Assembly: GCA_009767595.1 (NCBI GenBank)
Contig: VSDK01011727.1
Span: 171,292 to 235,291, forward strand
DNA: 64,000 nt
Reading direction: 5' to 3'
From: Symbiodinium kawagutii
Lineage: Eukaryota; Sar; Dinophyceae; Suessiales; Symbiodiniaceae
The first letter of the stretch is position 1, and every line of letters starts with the position of its first letter. The position numbers and the translations under genes are program-made. Shown in pieces: positions 23,050 to 33,976 of the stretch. The notes beneath the pieces are model-generated. The model worked only from the letters and a program-made list of their open reading frames with translations. It made no database searches and was not told the origin of the DNA.

Positions 23050-23145
23050 CGGAACCATTGTCAATTCTTCGCATCCGTTCAGGATCCTCTTGGCAATCTG
23101 GTACCTCTTGTCTTTGCCAAGCTTGACCCACGAGTCAGGTGGCGT
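23050..23145 (-). CDS. Weak candidate exon, unknown product
   Basis: The minus frame reads DSWVKLGKDKRYQIAKRIL then NGCEELTMV. A second frame is open here too. No splice partner was found. Confidence 0.3.
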
Positions 23146-23802
23146 GAGTCCGAGCAGGGGGTAAGGCCAAGGGCCCCGACGAAGTCTAGGGATCTCCCTA
23201 TGCACAACACAGAAATGCAATGAAGACACTGAGTCGCTTTGAATCGTTCTACGTACATCTTTGGGAATCAGAACTAAGAATCAGTGAAATTATCAATTGA
23301 ATCAGGGAAGCTTTTGCACCCCGTGAAACATTGGCTGCCGCTGATGTACAGGTATCATCTTGTCAGTCACAGTGAGTGCCCAAGTGATTGGGAAGCATGT
23401 TCACGCGAAGCTATCTTCCGTTTTTTGTGCGAGGATGCACGCAGCCGTGCAAGCAGTGGTCCTTCACACGACTGCTAGGCACCCTATACCACGTACATTC
23501 ACCAAGCTGTTGAGAGTTACCAAATCATCGTAACAGGGTACCAAAATACACAGTATCACTTGTTTTGATGTTGACATATTAAAAGCTAGATCACATTGAA
23601 GTACTGCAGAAAAGGAACGTTTTGCCTTTTTGGGAACCCATCATTCATGTGACCCCTTCCCGGTCGTTCTGACATCTCCACGTCAGTTCAGTGCACCACG
23701 GGAGCTTCACCACATCACTTTGTGAAGGGAAGACACTCGCACATGAAAAGCAAGAGAGCTGCTCAGAGCTGATGAGAGCTTTTTATTGTGCCTCTTTGAC
23801 CT

Positions 23803-23928
23803 ATGGCTATGGGTCAAGCAGTTAACCAACCAATAATAGGGGATAATCACCAAAAATAATAAGGGAAACAATGGTTAATAGTTAATAGTGGGGAACCAGG
23901 GGTACGGGGTTTTGACCCACAGCCATAT
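23803..23928. mobile_element. Family B short inverted-repeat element, nearly complete
   Basis: The ends are ATGGCTATGGGTCAA and TTGACCCACAGCCAT. The inner part holds AACCAACCAATAATAGGGG, ACAATGGTTAATAG and GGAACCAGGGGTAC. This is the best reference copy. Confidence 0.85.
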
Positions 23929-24235
23929 CAGGATCCACTTCATCAGATCAACAAAGCACTGACCAAATACTTTGTGTGCTGTAAAAGCCTTCCATGATTG
24001 AGACAGTCAATGCAACTATCAACAACCGGCAGCAAACACACGGGCATCTGCCAGATGCCGCATCTGGGTGTTTTACTGAAAATGTCTGAAACAAAACCGG
24101 AGAGCATCTGTAAAGGATAAGAGCATCACACCCCCATGCTGCAAGGACTTGCAAGGACCATCATCGCGCTAATCAAAAATCTCAAATGAGCTCCAAGAAT
24201 ATCTCAAGCGGCAAAACATGAGGCGTTCGCACCTT
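23929..24235. other. Stretch without a supported gene
   Basis: No exon, repeat or RNA gene was seen. Confidence 0.5.
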
Positions 24236-24544
24236 TCACCCCATGTTGAACTTTAAAGCGTTTTGCTTCAACATTATTGCACCTGTTACTGGAGTACTTT
24301 GGAAACCGGCCGGTAGTGGAACGAAGTCTTTTGGATCCTTGCGCTTGGGAAGGATTGAAATCTCTTCCTTGGAACTTGGGAACATTGAACCGAATTGAAC
24401 CCATCTAATTTGAACCGTGCGTTTAGAAGCCTTCTCCCAATGTGCTTCCCAAGAGTTCCACATCACCTCGATGTTTACCATTGCTGTAGACCCAAAACAC
24501 GGTTTCCCTGCGGTGTTTCTGCCAGATACCTTGTGAAATTCCAC
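24236..24544 (-). CDS. Candidate exon, unknown product
   Basis: A minus frame of 102 codons includes NIEVMWNSWEAHWEKASKR, TVQIRWVQFGSMFPSSKEE and LPKRKDPKDFVPLPAGFQS. A second minus frame overlaps and contains ETVFWVYSNGKHRGDVELLG after a possible acceptor CAG|AAACACC. At most one is real. The overall charged and aromatic composition argues for coding on the minus strand. No family is recognised. Confidence 0.35.
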   Translation of the reverse strand: MEFHKVSGRNTAGKPCFGSTAMVNIEVMWNSWEAHWEKASKRTVQIRWVQFGSMFPSSKEEISILPKRKDPKDFVPLPAGFQSTPVTGAIMLKQNALKFNMG

Positions 24545-25156
24545 GGAGGGGGTTTCTTGGCATCCCTGTGCAGTGTGTGAGTGAGTGCTGTAGACCCAAA
24601 GTCATGCTGCTAAGGGGAAGTTGTCCTTCTACAGGTTCTTGGAAACGGCTAGTAATTTATAACAAGCCGACTGGATCAGTACCAGCAAACCCTTGCTTCG
24701 CAATGTGCAGAACGCATTAGCTTGCAGCGTTTGCAATTGCCAACGAGCCGACTCTGTCGTTACCCATGGCCTTGACGCAGTCGTTAAAACAAAAATGGAG
24801 AAGACCGAATCAGAATTCGATAGTTTTCACTTTTAGACGTTCGCCAAACGATGCTCAACAGATCTTTTCAAGGACGAGTGGAACCATCATCGATCATCAT
24901 CAATTCTACACGACAAAATCATTGTGCCTCGGTTGGTTGTCAACCAATGGCATTACACGGCCCTCTGAAAAGTGACGCCATCAGAACATCTGCAGCCTAA
25001 AGCTGGCGCGTCGTCCGACGTTGGAAGCTTTCACTGTCACATCCGCCTGAGTCTGCAAGAGGAGCACTAGTTGTGTGGGAAAAAGAAACGAACGTGATCA
25101 CTTGAACAAAAATAGATACACATAGATACACGTCAAAAGGGAAAGGTGTCATTTAC
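24545..25156. other. Stretch without a supported gene
   Basis: No supported exon. It leads directly into the decamer array. Confidence 0.5.
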
Positions 25157-25915
25157 ATGGTTCATCATGGTTCATCATGGTTCATCATGTTTCATCATGT
25201 TTCCTCATGCTTCATCATGTTTCCTCATGCTTCATCATGTTTCCTCATGTTTCATCATGTTTCATCATGTTTTCTCATGTTTCATCATGCTTCATCATGT
25301 TTCATCATGTTTCATCATGCTTCATCATGTTTCCTCATGCTCCATCATGTTTCATCATGTTTCCTCATGCTTCATCATGGTTCATCATGTTTCCTCATGT
25401 TTCATCATGTTTCCTCATGTTTCATCATGTTTCATCATGATTCATCATGTTTCATCATGTTTCCTCGTGCTTCATCATGTTTCATCATGTTTCATCATGA
25501 TTCATCATGTTTCATCATGTTTCCTCATGATTCATCATGTTTCATCATGTTTCATCATGTTTCATCATGTTTCTTCATGTTTCATCATGTTTCATCATGA
25601 TTCATCATGATTCATCATGTTTCATCATGTTTCCTCATGCTTCATCATGTTTCATCATGTTTCCTCATGTTTCATCATGTTTCATCATGTTTCCTCATGC
25701 TTCATCATGCTTCATCATGTTTCATCATGTTTCATCATGTCTCCTCATGCTTCATCATGCTTCATCATGTTTCATCATGTTCATCATGTTTCCTCATGCT
25801 TCATCATGTTTCATCATGCTTCATCATGATTCATCATGTTTCATCATGTTTCATCATGTTTCATCATGTTTCATCATGTTTCATCATGTTTCATCATGTT
25901 TCATCATGATTCTAA
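25157..25915. repeat. Decamer minisatellite, unit TTCATCATGT
   Basis: About 76 head-to-tail copies of a 10-bp unit with mostly single-base variants (CATGC, CATGA, CCTCATG). Because 10 is not a multiple of 3 and the unit has no stop in any plus frame, all three plus frames stay open and encode repeats such as FIMFHHVSSC. These frames are by-products, not evidence for a protein. A single 9-base unit at about 25780 shifts the register. Confidence 0.95.
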
Positions 25916-26199
25916 GATTGTGTGGATTTGTGCGATGCTTTTGGCGCGTTTTTGGCCCCGTCACCTTCTCGAGTTGGGCTGTTCCAGCTTCGTGGGGGTT
26001 CAGCTCTTGCCTGCGTAGAATCTGTGGCAACGGAGTGCATGGTTGGGGCAACGGAGTGCATGGTAGGGGCACACTGTAACGAGTCATAGCTACAGACTAG
26101 ATAAATCTTAAAACAATGAAGTAAAATAATTGAAGTCATTAGTAATCTTGTTTGATCTAAGTAAAGTAATAGCAAACTGAAGTCATCTAAGGTAATCTA
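25916..26199. other. Stretch without a supported gene
   Basis: It contains a direct duplication GGCAACGGAGTGCATGGT at 26026-26063. No exon is supported. Confidence 0.45.
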
Positions 26200-27092
26200 G
26201 TGATTCCATCCACAGCATCCACGCGGATTATTGTGGATCTTTTTGGGAGTTTCAAGGGGACGTGCATCACAATGGAATGCGACACTTCCCCCAGACTTTC
26301 CAAAGACACAGGAGCTGTCTCCATATCCTCACAGCTCCCAAGCCCAGGCAAATCCTTGTCCTGCAAAACTCTGTCCAAATCCCCGGCCCCTGGTGTTCCT
26401 GCCTATTTCTGAGCGCTTCAACTTCAGCTTGCAACCTGCAGCACCAAGATCGTCCAGAACAAAATCTAAAGATTCTATCAGATTTCTACTGTCCTTGTGC
26501 TTTCATCAACATTTAGCATCGCATGGGTGTGCCAACGTGGTGTCAATTGCAAACCGCCGAAGAAACGCTTGGGATCTGCCTCTCAACCGACCTTGAATCA
26601 AGTCTTCCAAGTCGGCCTCCCCCAAGCGGCCAAGGTACGCTGTGCGGTTTCTGGTCTGCGCTTTCTCCGAGCGGTATTCCAACAATACCCTGAGGGGAGC
26701 GAAGGCCAGTGAAGCTGGCTACATGTTGACAAGTGAAACCTGGATCATGGAAAAATAATGAAAAGTTTAATGCCAATCATCTTAACATCTCCCAAACCGC
26801 CGCTGTCCTTAAATTTCTTCGTTGGCTTGTCAACATGAGGACACGGCTCGCTTCGGGCTTATGGCCAGCGATATGTCAAGAGTTCTGCTTAGATGGGCAG
26901 ATCCATGGCTTCCCAGGTAGCGAAGTGGGACCTGCCCTGGGCATCCACAGTTTCAACAGCCACTGCGAGGTCGCCCTCTGGGTGGGCCGTGGCCCCGGGC
27001 TCAGCTTTCCGAAAGAATTCAACGAACTCGTCGAACTCGGTGCTCCCACTGCCATCCTGGGGCGAAGAAACTGGACACTTGGAGTCTGCCAT
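26200..27092 (-). CDS. Multi-exon gene of unknown function, start included
   Basis: Exon one, 27092-26932, starts at ATG (AACATGG context) with MADSKCPVSSPQDGSGSTEF and ends DAQG plus two bases at AG|GT. Exon two, 26689-26592, follows in phase and reads VLLEYRSEKAQTRNRTAYLG then RLGEADLEDLIQ. Exon three, 26435-26361, again in phase, reads GCKLKLKRSEIGRNTRGRG then FGQSFA. Introns are 242 and 156 nt, GT-AG with AG|G acceptors. A further frame at about 26345-26200 reads SHSIVMHVPLKLPKRSTII and is probably the next exon, but its junction is not settled. The N-terminus is acidic and the third exon basic and Gly/Arg-rich. No family is recognised. Confidence 0.65.
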
Positions 27093-27805
27093 GTTGGGGA
27101 TGTTGCAGACTTGTTTGGAAAAAATTGAGCTGCTTAAATTGAAGTTGTTTACATCTGATTGTTTGCATGTAGGTTTACGTTGATTCTTACATGTGTATAT
27201 TTGCTATTTACTGTAGTTGGATGTAGTTGGCAGTTGCGTGGGCTTATTTTCAAAGTGTGGATGAAAGAGACCAGCAACACCAGAATTCAGTACCATCTGA
27301 ACGGTAGATGCGCAAATAACATCGTCCATTCGTCGAGGCTTTCAATGTTTGTACAGCACGTGGCAGCCATTTCATCTAACAATGGCTGCGACACCTCAAT
27401 ATGAAACACGGCACCAGATTGATGGACACTTCAAAATTGACACATGGACTTCTAGTGAACCAAACAAATGTGCTCGCGAACAAAGACAAAAACATGTTCA
27501 GAATTTGATTCATTGAATTTGCGAGGCTCTTGCGGCCCAGGACATCTAGAAAAAAATAAAAAACTAAGCTTTGAAGCGAGACTTAGAACATCTTAGAACC
27601 ACCAGAAGCAACACATGGCACCTTGTCCACCTCTTTGAGAATGCGCAGGATCTTCTTGACCATCGCCTGCCAAGTTCAGACTCAACTAAGCTGGTTTGCC
27701 CCATCGGTGTAGCCCCATTGCAATGGGATCCTTCACCAACTATTCAGATCAACAATACAAATGTAAGAACAAGGACGAGAAAAAGGAAGAAACACATTTG
27801 CTCTT
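27093..27805. other. Stretch without a supported gene
   Basis: Upstream of the preceding gene's start; may include its promoter and spliced-leader acceptor. No specific site can be defended. Confidence 0.4.
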
Positions 27806-28192
27806 TTAGTAATTTCTAGTCAATGCAAATGTCAATCCTACATGCTCTGGTATGATTTGAGCGATTCCAAAGAGGGGAGGGCCAGCAAACAGTCCATGTC
27901 CCATGTGGGCCTTCCTCTTGGCTTCTTGAAAAGCATTTTCATCATCTGCCTGTGGGATGTGGAGTCCAGCCGTAAACCTCGGCATCGCATTGGAAGGGCA
28001 TGGCTTGTTCAAGGGAGGCCTGTCCAAGATAGGACTACATGGGAATACACTTGGCGAAGCAAACAACAGGTTCTCCTGGAGATGGTACCCTCCATCTATT
28101 TCCGGCATTGAGTAGCAAATCCAGCCAACTGAGGCAGTGGGCACTTCGACCACACCAGCCAGCTCCTGAAAGTGGCACTCGAAAGTTTGCAC
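27806..28192 (-). CDS. Candidate exon or exons, unknown product
   Basis: A 128-codon minus frame includes FQELAGVVEVPTASVGWICY, ILDRPPLNKPCPSNAMPRF and QADDENAFQEAKRKAHMGHG. AG|G sites at TTTCAG|GAGCTGG and CTCCAG|GAG could be acceptors, so the frame may hold more than one exon. No family is recognised. Confidence 0.3.
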   Translation of the reverse strand: MQTFECHFQELAGVVEVPTASVGWICYSMPEIDGGYHLQENLLFASPSVFPCSPILDRPPLNKPCPSNAMPRFTAGLHIPQADDENAFQEAKRKAHMGHGLFAGPPLFGIAQIIPEHVGLTFALTRNY

Positions 28193-30371
28193 TTTGATAT
28201 CAGGGGCATCTGAAATGTTAAGGGGAAAAAATCTTCTTCAAATGGGAATAAAACCCGACAAACCGCAGAGAGTCCAAAACCAAGCAGAACTCGCCAAAAA
28301 GCAGAGAAGTAGTCTAGTGCCTATGAGGCCATGTTTGCGGTGGCACAATGGTGGAAAACCAGCATAATAAGCACACGAGCATATGTGAATAGTTAGTATG
28401 AAGAAGTAGTGTCGAATAAGAACATATGAAAGTATACATCAATGATTGCTTTGTTGAGAGATGTCATACAAGTATCAGGCGAAGGTCCGGATGAGTCAAT
28501 GAGTCCTGACACATGCACTGTTGCAAGTATACGGCACGCGTGCACGCGTGCAAAGAATCGATAGATTGCACAGAAATACTCATGGACCTATGGAAATTAA
28601 AAGTGTGTAGCCTTCAGAATCCTTCGGAGAGGTACACTAAAGATCCCACCGGTGACTTGGATCTGGCAGGTTGAGTCTGTGCCTTGAAGATCAGTCAATC
28701 TCTGCATGTCTCATGACCTCTCGGTGCTACCTCTGCACCAATTAATCCTTTTGGCGCAAGACTTGTTCTTGTTCCAATATTCCACTGTCGCAAGCCACAA
28801 AGTGCAAGCGGAAATCTTTCCAGTTCTTAGATCTACTGATTTCGTTTCAACCAGCACGAGTGAGATACCGGACCTCGGATTCAGTGAGTAAGGTCCACAC
28901 AAAGTAGGCGAGGAATGACTGATTACCACAATTGAGTTTCAGTACCTCTTGAAGTATGATGAAACTATTCTGAAAATCGGGGTTGAGTTGCGCGGCACTC
29001 AGGTCGCTATTGTTGAAAAAAAATACTGGCCAATTACATGAATAATAAACATCCCCTGTGTGCATCACTGGTTTTACACTATTCATCCTATCTGCGTGCA
29101 GTATTTCACTCTCTTACTGCTCACTCATGATTGCTATCACAGCACTACAGCAATGAGGCTCTGGAATGTTCATGGTCAACTTGTTGTATCTAGTGCTAAG
29201 AACGGACACTTGTAGCTCTGTTAGTTGACAAAGTTGACTGCCACCCTCTCTGTCCACTACATCGTTGTTTCAAACCCAGCCACCCAATTCTTCAAACTCG
29301 ACCAATGTTTACAATTTACAACACCGATTCGGTTCACTCCCTTGACTCCCTTGACTCCCTTGACTCCTTGTCTTGAAACATAGATGCCAAGAACTTTCGG
29401 TGGGAAATGGCATCAGGCCTCGGAGGTGGAAAGCTTCAGAAAGACGCACAGAACACTTCCCGTCCCCTATGAATCATCCAGACCCTTCTAGACCTGTGTC
29501 AATTTGTACTATGTTCATCTATGTTCTGGGCAATATCAACCCGGATTGATAAATGGTAATCAATGGAGGTTTGCATTCTACGCCAAAAAACGCGAACACC
29601 ACCAAGAAAATGGTGCTCACCCAATCAAACAACTGGCCAAAACCAATTGCTGCTGCTATCTTCTGGATAGGTTGAATCTGGGCACCTTCATTGGTTTCTA
29701 AGTCTGCAACGGTTGAGAGCCGCTAGCTCAACTATCTCAAATAGTTCGTTTGTCTTGCTTGAAAACGGATGGATTGGGTGGCCGAGAAATCTTTCTGTCC
29801 CTCGACTTTGAGCACAAACATCCCATGCTTCGAAACGCTTCAGTTGTGCCATGTTCCACTAGAATCCACTAGATCCTTTCATGGCAACTGAGTCCACTGC
29901 TCGGCAAGGCGTTCAAAGATGGCTTGCAGGGTCTTCATGCTGTGCTTGTTTTCCTCAGAATCCAAGATTACGCTGGGGGATCAATCGCCCGGAAAGCAGA
30001 AAAGAAAGAAGAATCAACGTATGTCATGTATTTCATAGAATGAGAAAAAATGAATCAAAATGACAAGGAAAGAAAATGAAAACGAAAAAAAAACAATTCA
30101 GAAAAGAATAAGAAAAGAATAAGGAAAGATCAAGACAGCTATTTGACGTTTTTGAGTGTTAGGAAGTATGCTCGGGCCGGAGAACTCTCAAAGCGCATGC
30201 TCTTCTAATGTTGAAAACTGCTGCATTTGAGAAGAAGTAAAAGGAGGTTCTTTGGCGAAATGGTCCTCTTTGGCATGTGCCAGATTAATCATTGATGATG
30301 TAAAGTGTGACCGCATCCTAAAAACAAAAAACAAAATACACTCATTGCCAAGTTTTTCAATACCTGTAAAT
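28193..30371. other. Long stretch without a supported gene
   Basis: A short CCTTGACTC tandem (four copies) lies at 29338-29372. AT-rich and A-rich runs occur near 30050-30125. No exon is supported. Confidence 0.45.
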
Positions 30372-30412
30372 GGTGTTTCTCAGAACAGGGGGTCCGTCTG
30401 GCTTGAGAAATG
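30372..30412. mobile_element. Family A deleted copy
   Basis: Both ends are present (GGTGTTTCTCAGAACAGGGG and GGCTTGAGAAAT) but the interior is almost absent, leaving about 41 bases. Confidence 0.55.
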
Positions 30413-30546
30413 AAAAAAACAGTCGCTTTGACTGTAGTAAACTGCTAGCAGATCTCGGGCTCCGACCTTGCTTTTGCCGCGAGTCGACCTTGCTTTTGCT
30501 GCGAGGTCGTCCAGGAGGTCAATGAGAGACACCAGAGATGGCTGGT

Positions 30547-30652
30547 GGTGGTTTCTCAGGCTGAACCCAAAGAGATGGCTGCTTTATTGCTACAAATCTG
30601 GTACATATCAAGGATGAGAACTGTTTGGGGATCCCCTTGACTTGAGAAACAC
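30547..30652. mobile_element. Family A short inverted-repeat element
   Basis: The left end is GGTGGTTTCTCAGGCTGA. The right end is GGGGATCCCCTTGACTTGAG then AAACAC. The interior contains GCTTTATTGCTACAAAT. Confidence 0.65.
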
Positions 30653-30669
30653 AGTCTTTTGGGTCCCAC

Positions 30670-30742
30670 CTTGGTATGGCACACTCCATCCATGGCCATA
30701 TCCGCCGTTGCCCTGGGCGTCCTGGCTCCCTCGTAGGGACTC
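30670..30742 (-). CDS. Candidate exon, glycine-rich, unknown product
   Basis: Between an acceptor GACAG|GAG and a donor CAAG|GTGGGA the minus frame reads ESLRGSQDAQGNGGYGHGW then SVPYQ. Both flanks follow the AG|G pattern. Other open frames overlap, and a longer frame running into the adjacent family A element is unlikely to be real. Confidence 0.35.
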
Positions 30743-31328
30743 CTGTCATCTCACAGCAAAACTTCTGGTGCCTGAGCGCGAACGCGAGGAATTTGGAGGG
30801 CACCCACTGGGTCGATCCACCGACCTCCATTCTTATGATCCTGTAGGATCCTGTATGATATTTCCAATTGGTTGATGTCAAGTTGATGATATTGGTTCTT
30901 CCAATTGGTTGATATTTAAAGGAACTTGTATGATCCTGGGCTCGCACTGCGCACTCTGCTACATTCTGGGCCCGCCACTGCGGTGTTTCCGGCCTCGATC
31001 GGCCCAACGGATGCATGCCTGGATTTACTGTAAACAGATCCTGTGGACTACCATCCCCCCCGAAACCTCTCAACGTCTCAGCGCAAAACATCAAAGTCAA
31101 AGGAGACAACAGAGTGAGATCAGATTCAAATTTGCACGTTTTCGAAATGTTTCCAGGAATAACTTGAAAGACTTTGGGGGGGCCTTCTGGTATTTACGGG
31201 CGACTCGGAAATTGAAAAAAAAAATCTGCTGCAAAACAGACTACCGCAGGGCTTCACATTTTTTTCTGAGCTGTCACTGTCTTCGCATGTTGAACTGGAT
31301 GAATAACCAATGACAAAGTCTTTTTGCG
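30743..31328. other. Stretch without a supported gene
   Basis: Imperfect direct repeats of CCAATTGGTTGATRT occur at 30865-30915. No exon is supported. Confidence 0.45.
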
Positions 31329-31452
31329 ATATGGCAGTGGGTCAAAACCCAGTACCCCTGGTTCCCCTATCATTAACCATTGTTTTCCCGATGAAATTGT
31401 TGGTTGTGAAAACCATTATTGGTTGGCTAATATTGAACCCATAGCCATATGT
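31329..31452. mobile_element. Family B short inverted-repeat element
   Basis: The ends are ATATGGCAGTGGGTCAAAAC and TTGAACCCATAGCCATAT, enclosing AGTACCCCTGGTTCCCCTA and ATTATTGGTTGGCTAATA. Confidence 0.85.
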
Positions 31453-31901
31453 CTTAAGAGAAATGAAGCTGCTGCTCGCTCACTGGTGGTGCTAGTGGTG
31501 CTATTGTCTTTGTGGCGCCTAGCTGCTGTTTGATTCGTTGAGCTGAGGGTCCGCCTCATAAGAGGTGACACCAGCCATTGTCATCTAGGTGGTTATAAAT
31601 TCCTTGACCAGGACAATTGGATACTGTGTTGGATACTGTGTTGGCATGCCAAATAGATTCAAACATGATTCAAAGTCTTCAAGCTCACCGCACTGTAATT
31701 GCCAACAGGACCACCTCCTTGGATTCGACCAAGAAGCAGAGGTATCGTGTTCCGCAGAGATGACCCACAGTACCTCGCGTGGGAGAAGAGATTGATGGCT
31801 AAGGCTTTCCTTTCAGTTTTCCTTTCTTTTAGATCTCTTTAGATTTCTTTGCTCAGTCTTTAGATTTCTTTGTCTTTAGTGCTTCTCAGCTGAAGTACTG
31901 T
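31453..31901. other. Stretch without a supported gene
   Basis: A duplicated TTGGATACTGTG lies at 31617-31641. Imperfect TTTAGATTTCTTT repeats lie at 31828-31880. No exon is supported. Confidence 0.45.
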
Positions 31902-32153
31902 TTGAATACGCTTGGAGCCGCCCGGCATCGCCCGGGTCACGTGATCCACTGCCGCATCTCGTCTTTACGCAAGGACCTCAAGGCTGGTACGCTGGTCTTA
32001 TTCGCTGAATCAGAAGCGTGTCATTCCTTAAAATTCTCCATGTCACACCTCCATTTGCTTTGGTTCAAAGATCTCATGAACGAGCACCGAAAGCATCAGA
32101 GTTGGTTTGGAAAACGGTATATCCAAAACTTGAGAAATAAATTGGCTCAGTGA
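31902..32153 (+). CDS. Weak candidate exon, unknown product
   Basis: The plus frame reads SSLRKDLKAGTLVLFAESEA and FKDLMNEHRKHQSWFGKRY then IQNLRNKLAQ, ending in TGA. No splice site or start was fixed. Confidence 0.3.
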   Translation: MNTLGAARHRPGHVIHCRISSLRKDLKAGTLVLFAESEACHSLKFSMSHLHLLWFKDLMNEHRKHQSWFGKRYIQNLRNKLAQ

Positions 32154-32156
32154 TGT

Positions 32157-32282
32157 TCAGTGGCCGCGGAGCATCTGGAGCAAGCCAAGCCAACCAAGCT
32201 GGTCATCGCCAGTGTCACAGCCAAGCAGCTCTTTCACCGCCTCCAGGCGTCCTAAGGCAGGCAACCTGGCAGGCGTCCTCAT
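32157..32282 (-). CDS. Candidate last exon, leucine-rich helical (ankyrin-like)
   Basis: A minus ATG frame reads PALGRLEAVKELLGCDTGDD then QLGWLGLLQMLRGH and stops at 32157. The GRLEAVKELL core resembles the second helix of an ankyrin repeat, but only one partial unit is visible. An acceptor TTAG|GACG at 32244-ish could start the exon in another way. The plus strand is also open here. Confidence 0.4.
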   Translation of the reverse strand: MRTPARLPALGRLEAVKELLGCDTGDDQLGWLGLLQMLRGH

Positions 32283-33260
32283 GTGACTGGTGGATCCGAT
32301 GGCTTGAAAAGCTCTAATACACCAGTTGTGTCACCAGTTGGATTCCTTCCGCTGAAGCACGCTGAAGCCACGTATATTCACAAAAATGAAAAAAAGACAT
32401 GTGCAAAAGAAGAAGACCTTGAACTTGCCCGAAACAACTATGACTAACTTGGACTAGGATTGAACATCCTAGCAACTCTATTAAGTATTTGTGGTTGCAT
32501 CCAAAGGCCAGGATTCAGGGTTCTCAACCACCGACTTGCAATTCACACATGGCCCTGCCCCCCCAACCTTTTCTCTGGCACCCGCAAAGCTGTGCCGTGC
32601 CTTCATACGAAGAGTCAAATGAACATGATTCCCTGAGGTGACTCTCAGTCAACTGTCGGAAACCTTCGTCTGTGTATCCATATACGCTATGCATTCGTAT
32701 GGATGTAAGCAATGTGAGCATGAATGATGCGTTCGTTTTCATCATGCCTTCCGCTTCATTCATTTCTGTCCGTATCTGTGTATGTGCACTCTATCTATTT
32801 CTCTATCTATCTAAGTACCTGTCTTGTAGGTATCGAGTCATCAATCAATTTGTCTATCTGTCTATCCATCCGTTGACCTATGGACATAAAATAATGTAAA
32901 CAAACTTACAATATGTAAATACATCTGCAACATACATCAAGATGAATTCTCTAGATTCTTGCAGCATGGCAAATGTGCCAGTGCCAAATCTTTGAATGTA
33001 GAATCCCAAAATATCCCAAAATAAGATAACATCACCGCCCAAAGAAGGGCCAAGTTGAGTCAAGAATTCCATTTGTCGGTACTCTCTGGACATCGCTATC
33101 CCACAGCTGCCGGGTCACATGGACTGCGAGGCTGGTCTAATGCTCGACCATCGGTTTGCACCAACACCTGGCATCGAGTTGAGGCCGTTGAGGTCCCAAG
33201 AAAGAAAATGCCTCGAACCTCCAACAGGATCCCATCAGCAAAGCTCCAACCGCAACCAAC
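32283..33260. other. Stretch without a supported gene
   Basis: Imperfect TCTATCTATC-type repeats lie at 32787-32880. No exon is supported. Confidence 0.45.
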
Positions 33261-33330
33261 CTCCCAACCAAGCTCGAAACATGGCGCCTGAGAGCACCCG
33301 CGGATTCTCTGGGAGGGACGCCAGGACTTC
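33261..33330 (-). CDS. Candidate internal exon, unknown product
   Basis: An acceptor GCTGAG|GAAG and a donor GGGAG|GTTGG enclose a minus frame reading EVLASLPENPRVLSGAMFRA then WLG. Both flanks are AG|G. Upstream a family A element lies about 70 bases away. No partner exon was joined. Confidence 0.4.
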
Positions 33331-33398
33331 CTCAGCGAGCGCGGCATCACACCGTGCGTCAATCCGTTGGAGTCAAATTTCTGACAGACGCAACGTTT

Positions 33399-33497
33399 GG
33401 TGGTTTCTCAAAATAAGGGACCCAAAAAATGGTTGGTTTATTACTACTAATGATTAACAATGGATGATTTGGGGGTACCCCTATTTTGAGAAACACC
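33399..33497. mobile_element. Family A element with 6-bp target duplication
   Basis: The element runs from GTGGTTTCTCAAAATAAGGG to CCCTATTTTGAGAAACACC and is flanked on both sides by CGTTTG. The interior includes TTGGTTTATTACTACTAATG. Confidence 0.85.
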
Positions 33498-33976
33498 CGT
33501 TTGGAGCCAGTCAGTATTGCCGCGGAGTCGTGCAAAAAACATGTACTTCGCTAAGAAAAATAGGTCCGAGCAACTCCACTGATGCTGGCTCGAGGATTTA
33601 TCCTGCGCAACTCTGGCCCCTCAAAAGGCAAGCTGCAGACTGTCAAGTGAAAATTTGCAGGGGCCATGGCGGCCATGACAAAGAAGATGCGGCTTGTGCC
33701 GTGTTTCGAATCATTTAAAGCCGAACTATACCTTGCCTTTGTACTCGCATCAGGCTATATGAAAGTCGCCATGTCAGCACAACCTATGTCCCGCCAGCAT
33801 CCCCCGTCTATTGCGCAGATGCTCTGACTATCCTTCTCAATGCTATGCGCTACACCCAGCATGCAAAGTCAATAGAGGCAGCGGCTTTCTACCGATCCAC
33901 TCCTATTACCTACCAGCCAACCCACCAACCAACCCACCAACCAGCCCACAACCAATGTGGCTCTGGTTATCTCCAG
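33498..33976. other. Stretch without a supported gene
   Basis: A CCAACCCACCAA tandem lies at 33913-33950. No exon is supported. Confidence 0.45.

Noticed and set aside
25157-25915. CRISPR array
   Set aside because: Units are contiguous 10-mers without spacers, in a eukaryotic context.
25146-26079. Long Cys/His/Ser-rich open frames (about 150-180 residues)
   Set aside because: They are translations of the decamer array in different frames; all three frames are open because the unit lacks stops.
30519-31109. 196-codon minus frame as a whole gene
   Set aside because: It runs through a family A element; only the short exon at 30670-30742 has splice flanks.
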